11,433 bases of DNA from Candidatus Bathyarchaeota archaeon (GTDB lineage: Archaea; Thermoproteota; Bathyarchaeia; 40CM-2-53-6). Positions within the stretch are counted from its first letter, which is position 1; every line of letters starts with the position of its first letter. Positions 1 through 5,409 of the stretch are shown here, in pieces. The stretch spans positions 1-11,433 of the forward strand of contig VBBB01000143.1 in the NCBI GenBank assembly GCA_005882955.1, in the 5' to 3' direction. The notes under the pieces were generated by a model, which had not been told where the DNA came from, searched no databases, and was given only the letters and a program-made list of their open reading frames with translations. Made by a program: the position numbers and the translations under genes.

Positions 1-524
1 CTCCGGACATCTACCGGATCCGGTTTCTTAGTAAGTGAGCGTATTCTGATTCTCAAACCATCATGATCCAGAGGCGCTTGAATCAGTCGGAGTGGTCTCC
101 AAGTCGACTGGTCTGTAGCGTCCCAATGTTTGTCGATGAGATTCTCGGTAAGCGTAATTGTGCGATCGAACCGGCCCCTGTGGACTTGAAGCTCCAAATC
201 CTTACCGACGGTCAGCCAAGCGAGACTGCCCATGCCGTACGATTCTCGTATCGGACGCTTGTACTTGGGCGAGAAACCCTCGTCAGTCAACTTCCCCTTG
301 GTGAGGAATTCTCGCAGCCCCGTGAGGTCCATGCCGTTCCCCCATTCCTCATACTCGATGGTAGACCCATTCTCAGGAATCCTGATCTCAACCTTGGTCG
401 CTTCGCCCCACATCCACGAATTGACTACGAGTTCTACGAAGAATTGCGCCGCGTCGGTGTACTGGCGCCCCAAGGTCTTGATGATGCTCTTGTGCGTGGA
501 GACTCGTAACTCATCATCTACCAT
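1..524 (-). CDS. GHKL-type ATPase domain protein, partial (3' end beyond window)
   Basis: An open frame of 174 codons on the minus strand runs off the left edge. Read from the ATG at 524, residues 22-65 resemble the Bergerat ATP-binding fold found in Hsp90, MutL, histidine kinases and MORC-like proteins. An N-box-like segment is at 31-39 (ELVVNSWMW, with E31 and N35). A G1-like box is at 60-65 (EWGNGM). A G2-like segment is at 97-101 (GMGSL), followed by strand-like sequence. Two usual residues differ: the N-box Asp is Met38, and the G1 Asp that contacts adenine is Glu60. The rest of the protein, which would show whether it carries a transducer or DNA-binding part, is missing. An in-frame ATG at 590 could add 22 residues, but that stretch looks unlike the domain, so I prefer 524. 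No clear Shine-Dalgarno or TATA box precedes either start. The fold assignment is fairly safe; the biological role is unknown. Confidence 0.7.
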   Translation of the reverse strand, partial: MVDDELRVSTHKSIIKTLGRQYTDAAQFFVELVVNSWMWGEATKVEIRIPENGSTIEYEEWGNGMDLTGLREFLTKGKLTDEGFSPKYKRPIRESYGMGSLAWLTVGKDLELQVHRGRFDRTITLTENLIDKHWDATDQSTWRPLRLIQAPLDHDGLRIRIRSLTKKPDPVDVR

Positions 525-709
525 AGAATGGACCGTTCTAGTTGGATGAGCGTGTCTCCTAGTAGCCAACGCTGGAATCTCTTGTCGCATGGAATCTCGG
601 CCGGATAATGGAGTGATGTAACCCCTCTCAACAAAGCATGGGAATCAATAGAACCTGAGTGGCTTAGCGTCAAGACTCTGTTACGATGCTTTAGAGTCGT
701 AGCCTCGAC

Positions 710-1468
710 TCAAACCCACAAATCATCGCATTCTATTTTGACGCCAGCCTGAGTGACCAGCTCACTCATCTCTTTGTACAGTCTCTCCGAGGAAGCGACA
801 ACTTCTTCCCGAGTAGTCGGGACGAACCCTGACATCTTCTCGACAAGCTCCTTGAAATCCTTAGGTCTAGTTCGTAAATCGAAGACGATCTTCCAGAGCC
901 AGCTTGTCGTCGTTACATATCTTCGATTCAAGAGAAGGACTATTCTTGCAGCGTCCTCAGCAAGCATGCGCCCTCTCGATAATATTCCGACGGTGTCGTT
1001 TGTCCGTATCGCGTTCTTCAATACAGCCATGGACTCGGTCATCATCATGAATGATTTTCGAATCGCTTCGACAGAGCCCGTTTTGTCATTCTTCGCGACC
1101 GCGTCATCGAGCTTTCTGAGCCATCTATGTCTCTCGTAAAGTGCGATTCTATTTCTGTACTGGTCCGCCTCCCAAGGCCAGTTGTCAGTAAACCGTTCGG
1201 CGGCGTTCAGAATGTTTGTTGACTTGAGATATTCAATCTCTACGATTAGTCCGCGGTAAAGATAATATTTCATTGGAATCTCAGCCCGATCACGAACTAC
1301 AACGATCAGTTCCAAGTCCGAAAAGGGACGGTCTAGTTTCTTCGAGGTCGAGCCACAAACATAAACTGCTCGAACATCATCACCATATTTTCTGACGACA
1401 CGATCTGAAATGAGGCGTGCGATCCTCAACCTTTCTTCGTGAGTAAACTTTCGAAGCTTCGGAAACAA
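710..1468 (-). CDS. KNTase-like (kanamycin nucleotidyltransferase family) protein
   Basis: The 252-residue product matches the size (about 253) and layout of staphylococcal kanamycin nucleotidyltransferase ANT(4'). The N-terminal run (EERLRIARLI, then KYGDDVRAVYVCGS) follows that enzyme closely. The polymerase-beta-like site is visible as G39-S40, D51 and E53 (SDLEL), which would bind metal and the nucleotide triphosphate. E145 falls where KNTase has its general base. Residues 130-252 would form the helical C-terminal domain. By family, the protein transfers a nucleotide to a hydroxyl group; in an archaeon the substrate need not be an aminoglycoside. The start is TTG at 1466-1468, chosen because it gives the family length and no ATG lies near. 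An AT-rich stretch (aataaa) lies 13-18 bases upstream, but no convincing TATA box. It is transcribed alone, about 185 bases upstream of the GHKL ATPase gene on the same strand. Family confidence is good; substrate is unknown. Confidence 0.82.
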   Translation of the reverse strand: MFPKLRKFTHEERLRIARLISDRVVRKYGDDVRAVYVCGSTSKKLDRPFSDLELIVVVRDRAEIPMKYYLYRGLIVEIEYLKSTNILNAAERFTDNWPWEADQYRNRIALYERHRWLRKLDDAVAKNDKTGSVEAIRKSFMMMTESMAVLKNAIRTNDTVGILSRGRMLAEDAARIVLLLNRRYVTTTSWLWKIVFDLRTRPKDFKELVEKMSGFVPTTREEVVASSERLYKEMSELVTQAGVKIECDDLWV

Positions 1469-1672
1469 GACGATACAGTCTTTATTCTTGGAAGATCGGA
1501 AAAAAAATGCTTTCTCTACCCTGAAACAGGGAATGAGAGTTTTCAGTTGTCAAATCCCATCGTTCTCAACGATAAGACCTCTCGAACTTTGACCCCGACA
1601 TCTCCCCGTTCGACTTCGACCGCACGCGTTCAAAGGGAAACAACTGAGGAAAATCACTGACAGAGGAGGCTC

Positions 1673-1777
1673 GTGGAATCTCTCGACGAAATTTACGGTG
1701 TTGGGTCTCGGTCCGGCCAGTACGTGGCCTCGGAGTTCTTCCGCTTCTACCATGCCCTAGACTATGTTAGTCTATAG
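1673..1777 (+). CDS. possible 34-residue small ORF with strong Shine-Dalgarno
   Basis: A GTG at 1673 follows GAGGAGG at 1663-1669, a good spacing for a ribosome binding site. The frame gives 34 residues with a protein-like composition (for example SGQYVASEFF and RFYHALDYVS near the end) and stops at TAG 1775-1777. It has no recognised domain and no partner gene on the same strand nearby. It may be a chance frame or the leftover start of a lost gene. Confidence is low. Confidence 0.2.
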   Translation: MESLDEIYGVGSRSGQYVASEFFRFYHALDYVSL

Positions 1778-1839
1778 GAAGGCAAAATCGCGGAACGATC
1801 CTGTTTGACGAAATGTGAAAACTGAGGTGCAATCGTTTC

Positions 1840-1947
1840 TCACCCAGCACTAAGGAGAATACTGCCTTCTAGCCCTTCGAATATCTTCTCGTTGATCTGT
1901 TTTGGCGGCACAGCCAAAACTCCGATAGAAATGCCTTTCTCGATTGA
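1840..1947 (-). pseudogene. possible remnant of a Rex/CoA-binding-type regulator
   Basis: Between stop codons, a 35-residue minus-strand frame reads as a well-formed alpha/beta segment: EKGISIGVLAVPPK, then a helix-like part, then EGSILLSAG. This pattern (a strand ending in a VP motif, a helix, and a strand ending in I-L) resembles the dinucleotide-binding domain of Rex repressors, where IAVPA is followed by an ILNFAP-type strand. There is no start codon. The frame upstream is closed by TGA at 1948-1950, although an adjacent frame would continue as TDLELIN if one base were removed. The downstream part of a Rex domain is not recognisable. I read it as a possible decayed gene; it may also be chance. 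Confidence 0.28.
1899..1920. other. perfect 8-bp hairpin
   Basis: GTTTTGGC at 1899-1906 and GCCAAAAC at 1913-1920 form a perfect inverted repeat around a 6-base loop. A related but shorter sequence, GGTTTGGCC, occurs at 1961-1969, directly before a CG and seven T residues. No gene starts next to it. It may belong to an RNA structure or a terminator. Confidence 0.45.
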
Positions 1948-1991
1948 TCAACTCAAGATCGGTTTGGCCGTTTTTTTGGGACATCGGGTCG

Positions 1992-2011
1992 GGTTTTCCG
2001 GTCGGAGAACC
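1992..2011 (-). terminator. hairpin just after the membrane-protein gene
   Basis: GGTTTTCC at 1992-1999 and GGAGAACC at 2004-2011 pair over 8 positions with one G.T wobble and a 4-base loop, 7-26 bases past the stop codon of the minus-strand gene 2018-2692. On the minus strand no T run follows directly. The nearby run of seven T (1971-1977) lies on the opposite strand. It is a candidate 3' end structure only. Confidence 0.35.
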
Positions 2012-2017
2012 ATGTGA

Positions 2018-2692
2018 TCATCCCGCAAGAGCTTTAGCAAGGAGTTTGATGAGCGCGATGTAGAAGTTTCCCTGCAAGGGTCTCACGAAAGGTCCCGAAT
2101 CGAAATAGGGTCTAAGAACCCAGGCCATTTGTGTTCCCACGAAGATTTGGACCAGGAGACTGAGTATGAACGCGTTTGCCCATCTAGTGTTTGTGTGAAT
2201 GCTCTCCATGCCTGAGAACTGGTACGTGAGGCCGGCGGCTCCAGCGATAGTGAAAATTCCCACGTTCAGTAGCACAATGAACGAGTATGTCGAAAAACCC
2301 TGGCCGGGTGTGGTGAGAATGAAGAATAAGTCCACCGGGACGAAGGCTAGCAGCACAATGCTCATTATTGCAAAGCTTGAAACAAGCACAGCGGCAGTCT
2401 GCCGAAGACTAACGTCTCCACCAGAGAACGCGTCGAGAACGTAGTAGGTTGGGAGTGCTACGTAGAGACTGATTAGCAATAAGAGTGGTATCTTGATGAC
2501 GTTGTATAGGATTTGAAGACCGCCAGGGAGAGCACCCATGGTCGCGCCGTAAATTGCCGCGAAGAATATTGTGCAGAGGTTCGCGTTTAGAAGGAACCTG
2601 TTGAGATTCTGGCCGCCTTTGATACTAGCAAAGACATCTCTTCTTCGCCTGAGAAGATCCTCAGCTACTTTCAGAAACTCAAGACGGGACAA
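2018..2692 (-). CDS. multi-pass integral membrane protein, function unknown
   Basis: The 224-residue product has a basic, cytosolic-looking N-terminus (LLRRRRDVF at 13-21) and about five hydrophobic segments near 34-52, 66-86, 98-124, 135-155 and 172-193. After the last helix comes GTQMAWVLRPYF (186-197) and then a short tail with NFY (209-211). The same order of motifs (a KIPLLLLISL helix after a GATMGA turn, and a final G-Q-x-x-W-x-LRP box) occurs in a family of uncharacterised bacterial and archaeal membrane proteins, Yip1-like in shape. The function of that family is not known to me. The start is TTG at 2690-2692, since a TGA closes the frame four codons upstream; there is no Shine-Dalgarno. 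It is divergent from the methyltransferase gene at 2814, with about 120 bases between them. Reality of the gene is nearly certain. Confidence 0.8.
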   Translation of the reverse strand: MSRLEFLKVAEDLLRRRRDVFASIKGGQNLNRFLLNANLCTIFFAAIYGATMGALPGGLQILYNVIKIPLLLLISLYVALPTYYVLDAFSGGDVSLRQTAAVLVSSFAIMSIVLLAFVPVDLFFILTTPGQGFSTYSFIVLLNVGIFTIAGAAGLTYQFSGMESIHTNTRWANAFILSLLVQIFVGTQMAWVLRPYFDSGPFVRPLQGNFYIALIKLLAKALAG

Positions 2693-2813
2693 GGCCTTGA
2701 CTCAATGCTCACTGAAAGCACTATTAGTCCTTGCCCAACAACCTAGCTTGTGCAATCATGCCTGAAATCAACGAGGTACGAGGAGAATACTCTACCTGTG
2801 GGGTTAAGCTTGT

Positions 2814-3701
2814 TTGCTAGAACCTCAAGAGGTCCGCGAAGAGACAACGAGACAAGAATTTCCCAGAAACAAGCTCAATGACCTTTCAGGAAGAGACTGG
2901 ATCAAGTTCACAAAGTCATGGTTCGTCCATCGGCCCGAGCCCCGGGGAGACCGAAAGATTAGACATCCAGCTTCATTTCCAGAATCCCTAGTCAAAGACT
3001 TCGTTTCTTTTTTTACTAGGAAGGGCGAACTAGTAGTTGACCCGTTCGTAGGAACCGGAAGCACCTTGGTGGCCGCACTGGAAACGGGTCGCTCAGGAAT
3101 AGGATTCGAGATTGTAGAAAAGTACGCCGAGATATCGAGAGAACGAGTCAAAGACGCGATAGCTCAGAACGGACCGCTTGAGGAAACAAGGAAGAGCGGA
3201 TCGTCCTGGGCTAAGATTGTAACGGCTGACTCGGCTAAACTGTCCAAGGTTTGGGGAGAGAATGGTTTCCCTCCTGCTGACTATTGCATTACATCTCCTC
3301 CCTACTGGAACCAGCTGAGAAAGAGTCACATGCGACAGAAGGGTCGTGTGGAAAAAGGTCTAGACACGGTGTATAGTGACGATCCTGATGAGATCGGTAA
3401 CATAGAAGATTATCAGGATTTCTTGCGCGCTTTGAAGCGCACGTTCGATGAGGTCTACAAGGTGATGAGACCGAAAGGCTACCTGACCATTATTACGAAC
3501 AATGTCTTCAGTGATGGAAGAATGTTCCCGCTTGCCTTCGACACGGTCTCAACGCTCTCCCAGGAACCCTTCGGTTGGACTCCGAAAGATGAGAAGGTGT
3601 GGTGTCAGGATGACAAGACGCTCCTTCCGTTAGGGGTCTTCAATGCGTGGGTCGGGAATAGGCATCATCAGTACTGCTTGATCTTCCGGAAAGAAGGATA
3701 G
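2814..3701 (+). CDS. SPPY-type DNA methyltransferase (N4-cytosine/N6-adenine class)
   Basis: The 295-residue product carries the two core motifs of amino-methylating DNA methyltransferases. The AdoMet-binding motif I is DPFVGTGST at 76-84. The catalytic motif IV is SPPYWN at 161-166. A motif-X-like segment, HPASFPESLV, is at 51-60, and DYQDFLRALKRTF followed by GYLTIITNN forms the rest of the fold. By family the enzyme moves a methyl group from S-adenosylmethionine to an exocyclic amine in DNA; SPPY is more typical of N4-cytosine enzymes. The motif order (X, I, IV) with little room for a target-recognition domain is compact. The start is TTG at 2814, as TAA lies two codons upstream and the first in-frame ATG is far inside the domain. 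No restriction endonuclease or specificity gene is next to it, so it may act alone. It is followed by the pur promoter. Confidence 0.85.
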   Translation: MLEPQEVREETTRQEFPRNKLNDLSGRDWIKFTKSWFVHRPEPRGDRKIRHPASFPESLVKDFVSFFTRKGELVVDPFVGTGSTLVAALETGRSGIGFEIVEKYAEISRERVKDAIAQNGPLEETRKSGSSWAKIVTADSAKLSKVWGENGFPPADYCITSPPYWNQLRKSHMRQKGRVEKGLDTVYSDDPDEIGNIEDYQDFLRALKRTFDEVYKVMRPKGYLTIITNNVFSDGRMFPLAFDTVSTLSQEPFGWTPKDEKVWCQDDKTLLPLGVFNAWVGNRHHQYCLIFRKEG

Positions 3702-3721
3702 TATGACGATGGTTTGTTAGC

Positions 3722-3774
3722 ATGATTGTGTTAAAGAAGGGGTAAATAGACGCGGAAATGTATACGAACTTGTA
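3722..3774 (+). promoter_or_regulatory. purS promoter with repeated upstream element
   Basis: The 53 bases before the purS ATG match the bases before purF (7789-7842) at about two thirds of positions without gaps. Shared blocks are ATGATTGTGT at 3722-3731, GAAAT around 3755-3759, ATAC around 3762-3765 and TTGTAAT touching the start codon. An archaeal TATA-like box, TAAATA at 3743-3748, lies 27-32 bases before the ATG, with a purine-rich BRE-like run (aaagaagggg) ahead of it. This geometry implies a leaderless or nearly leaderless transcript. The shared blocks outside the TATA box may be an operator for a purine regulator. Confidence 0.6.
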
Positions 3775-4038
3775 ATGACTACCGGCAGCTATGTGGTCGA
3801 AGTCATCGTTGAGAACAAGCCGCTAGCCCGAGACCCTGAAGGAGAGACGATACACCAGAATCTCATTCTGAAAGGCGGTTTCAACCAAGTAACCAGCGTC
3901 CGCGCGGGGAAACTCTTGCGGATGAATGTCGAAGCCAACAGTCCAGAAGATGCCCGCGCTATAGTCCGGAAACTTTCCGACGAACTACGAATCTACAACC
4001 CAGCAGCCCACACAATCCAGGTCCGAATAGTGGGATAA
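3775..4038 (+). CDS. purS: phosphoribosylformylglycinamidine synthase subunit PurS
   Basis: This 87-residue protein has the usual PurS length and pattern: strand YVVEVIVE, then KPLARDPEGETI (15-26), a helix, GFNQVTSVRAGKLL (34-47), and a final helix and strand. PurS has no catalytic residues. By family it forms a dimer that bridges PurL and PurQ so that ammonia made by PurQ reaches PurL, in the cytosol, for the FGAR to FGAM step. The ATG at 3775 follows the promoter with at most a few leader bases and lacks a Shine-Dalgarno. purQ begins 7 bases after the stop. Confidence 0.95.
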   Translation: MTTGSYVVEVIVENKPLARDPEGETIHQNLILKGGFNQVTSVRAGKLLRMNVEANSPEDARAIVRKLSDELRIYNPAAHTIQVRIVG

Positions 4039-4045
4039 CCCAGTA

Positions 4046-4759
4046 ATGGTAAAGGTCGCAGTAATCCAATACCCGGGAAGCAACTGCGACCTAGACGCCC
4101 TAGAAATTCTCCGGGACGTAGTCAAGGCAAAGACAGATCTTGTCTGGCACAAGGACCTGACACACGACGATTATGATGCATACGTTCTTCCCGGCGGATT
4201 CAGCTACGGCGACTATCTCCGAGCGGGAGCGATCGCAGCCACCAGTCCCAGCCTCAGAATCGTCAAGGAAGCGACTGAGAGTGGCAAACCAGTTCTGGGA
4301 ATATGTAATGGATTCCAAATATTGGTAGAGGCTGGACTCCTACCAGGAGCGGTGTTGCGTAATAGCTCACTCCGCTTCGTTTGCACATGGACTAGATTGA
4401 GAGTCGAAACCACACGCACGCCCTTCACGAAAAGGGCCAATGCAGGACAGGTATTGGAAATTCCAATCGCGCACAATGAGGGACGTTATTATCTCGATAA
4501 AGAACAAATTCCAGAACTGGAGAGAAACCAGCAGATCGTATTCAGATACGTGAATGAAAAGAAAGAAGCTACAGAAGACGCTAATCCTAACGGATCAATC
4601 GACAACATCGCCGGCGTATGTAATCAGAAGGGCAATGTAATGGGCCTGATGCCGCATCCCGAAAGAGCCTCAATACCAGTATTGTCACTTGACAGCCAGA
4701 CTGATGGCAGAGTCATCTTCGACTCTATGATGAGAAGGTTGCACGGGCCTGGAGCTTAG
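4046..4759 (+). CDS. purQ: phosphoribosylformylglycinamidine synthase, glutaminase subunit PurQ
   Basis: The 237-residue product is a class I (triad) glutamine amidotransferase. The nucleophile is Cys87 in GICNGFQ, and the other triad members are His204 and Glu206 in MPHPERA. PurQ-specific boxes include YPGSNCD (9-15), PGGFSYGDYLRAG (49-61) and IAHNEGRYY (141-149). It releases ammonia from glutamine for PurL. Length fits PurQ (220-240). The ATG at 4046 sits 7 bases after purS and the protein begins at the first conserved strand. The next gene, a small membrane protein, begins one base after the TAG stop, so translation is probably coupled. Confidence 0.96.
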   Translation: MVKVAVIQYPGSNCDLDALEILRDVVKAKTDLVWHKDLTHDDYDAYVLPGGFSYGDYLRAGAIAATSPSLRIVKEATESGKPVLGICNGFQILVEAGLLPGAVLRNSSLRFVCTWTRLRVETTRTPFTKRANAGQVLEIPIAHNEGRYYLDKEQIPELERNQQIVFRYVNEKKEATEDANPNGSIDNIAGVCNQKGNVMGLMPHPERASIPVLSLDSQTDGRVIFDSMMRRLHGPGA

Positions 4760-4760
4760 G

Positions 4761-5015
4761 ATGAACTTTCACAGTTCACAGCTCAACGCTTCGTCAGCGG
4801 AAAACACAGCCTCCTCAACTGGATCATATGCCGGTGCTCCTCCCCCATCCGTGTTTGGGATCATCGTTGTAGGACTGCTTGCTGGATTAGTCGTTGGTCT
4901 TCTGGCTGGTCCAAACTTCACTCTGCAGGGTTTCTTTCTCGGTTTCGCCGGAGGAGCGTTGATAACCGCAGGTCTGTACTTTTACACATCTCAGAGGAGG
5001 CGTCCTCCAAGATGA
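4761..5015 (+). CDS. small two-helix membrane protein A in the pur operon
   Basis: I do not recognise a family for this 84-residue protein. The first 30 residues are polar and rich in Ser, Ala and Asn. Two hydrophobic helices follow at about 31-50 and 56-76, packed with glycine (GLLAGLVVGLLAG and FLGFAGGALITAG), then a basic tail SQRRRPPR. The tail would lie on the cytosolic side, making a hairpin with both ends inside. The start ATG is one base after the purQ stop and has GGAG at 4751-4754. Its stop overlaps the next start by four bases. The second half lines up with protein C (5203-5409), suggesting common origin. Its place between purQ and purL suggests a link with the FGAM synthase complex, but this is inference. 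Confidence 0.75.
   Translation: MNFHSSQLNASSAENTASSTGSYAGAPPPSVFGIIVVGLLAGLVVGLLAGPNFTLQGFFLGFAGGALITAGLYFYTSQRRRPPR
4994..5011 (+). promoter_or_regulatory. Shine-Dalgarno of gene B inside a small hairpin
   Basis: GAGGAGG at 4994-5000 is a strong ribosome binding site 11 bases before the ATG at 5012. GGAGG (4996-5000) is mirrored by CCTCC (5004-5008) with a 3-base loop, so the site can fold shut. It lies inside the end of gene A, whose ribosomes could open it. Confidence 0.45.
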
Positions 5016-5203
5016 GCGAATCTGCCCGTTCCAAGCGTAGAATCGCGCTCGGCGTCTTCGCAATAATAATGGGATGCGTATCTTTAGTGGGATTGTCAAG
5101 CACCAGCTACTACTTTGGCCTAGGAATCTTCGGTGGAGCGTATGGTGCCGTCATGATAGCACTTGGCGTAGCTCTAATCGCAAAGAAGGAGGCCGTTACC
5201 TGA
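5012..5203 (+). CDS. small two-helix membrane protein B in the pur operon
   Basis: This 63-residue protein matches no family I know. A short basic N-terminus (SKRR at 7-10) is followed by two hydrophobic helices at about 11-30 and 34-57, glycine- and alanine-rich in the second (FGGAYGAVMIALGVALIA), and a short tail AKKEAVT. The basic ends suggest both termini face the cytosol. Its ATG overlaps the stop of gene A (ATGA), it has a strong Shine-Dalgarno, and its TGA shares one base with the start of gene C. It does not clearly resemble A or C in sequence, though the size and topology match. The conserved-looking gene packing argues for a real, co-translated gene; function unknown. Confidence 0.72.
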   Translation: MSESARSKRRIALGVFAIIMGCVSLVGLSSTSYYFGLGIFGGAYGAVMIALGVALIAKKEAVT

Positions 5204-5409
5204 TGAGTAGCTCGACAGGTGATAATCGAAGGCCGAGTCCGATTCCACGCGCGGCCCTCGCTGGTCTGATTGCTGGACTTGCTGCGGGGCTCGTCAGCTA
5301 CTATGCCATAAACAGCGTCTTGGGGCTGATAATCGGGTTCATCGCAGGAGCGATAGTAGGCTCACGAACCGTTCTCCTGATGCACAAGGCAAGAGAACAG
5401 GACCAATGA
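5203..5409 (+). CDS. small two-helix membrane protein C in the pur operon
   Basis: The 68-residue product has a polar, basic head (SSSTGDNRRPSPIPR), two glycine-rich helices at about 17-36 (AALAGLIAGLAAGLVSYYAI) and 39-60, and a charged tail HKAREQDQ. Its helix pair resembles that of protein A: GLIAGLAAGLVS against GLLAGLVVGLLA, and GLIIGFIAGAIVGS against GFFLGFAGGALITAG. The ATG at 5203 was chosen over an in-frame upstream ATG at 5074 because AAGGAGG lies at 5186-5192, the start shares one base with the stop of gene B, and the extra residues would overlap B. The stop overlaps the purL start by four bases (ATGA), so it is directly coupled to purL. Function unknown. Confidence 0.75.
   Translation: MSSSTGDNRRPSPIPRAALAGLIAGLAAGLVSYYAINSVLGLIIGFIAGAIVGSRTVLLMHKAREQDQ

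Larger units (their letters stand above)
1469..2017. other. 550-base intergenic stretch with gene remnants and hairpins
   Basis: No gene of normal size is convincing here on either strand. It holds a minus-strand A/T tract (eight T at 1500-1507 read on the minus strand), preceded on that strand by a short stem (1519-1523 with 1527-1531). It also holds a tiny plus-strand frame with a strong Shine-Dalgarno (1673-1777), a minus-strand fragment resembling the end of a nucleotide-binding regulator (1840-1947), a perfect hairpin (1899-1920), a run of seven T on the plus strand (1971-1977) and a further hairpin at 1992-2011. The mix suggests a decayed gene region or a small RNA locus. I see no tRNA. 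Confidence 0.5.

Noticed and set aside
63..509. 148-residue plus-strand frame
   Set aside because: It is the shadow of the minus-strand GHKL ATPase frame, which shows clear ATP-site boxes and runs off the left edge.
753..1139. 128-residue plus-strand frame
   Set aside because: It lies opposite the KNTase-like gene and shows only low-complexity Ser-rich sequence.
1550..1753. 67-residue minus-strand frame in the intergenic stretch
   Set aside because: It has an ATG but no domain, no ribosome site, and an Arg/Gly/Ser-rich second half typical of chance frames.
5074..5202. Upstream extension of membrane protein C from an ATG at 5074
   Set aside because: It would overlap gene B over most of its length and has no Shine-Dalgarno; the ATG at 5203 has AAGGAGG at the right distance and touches the B stop.
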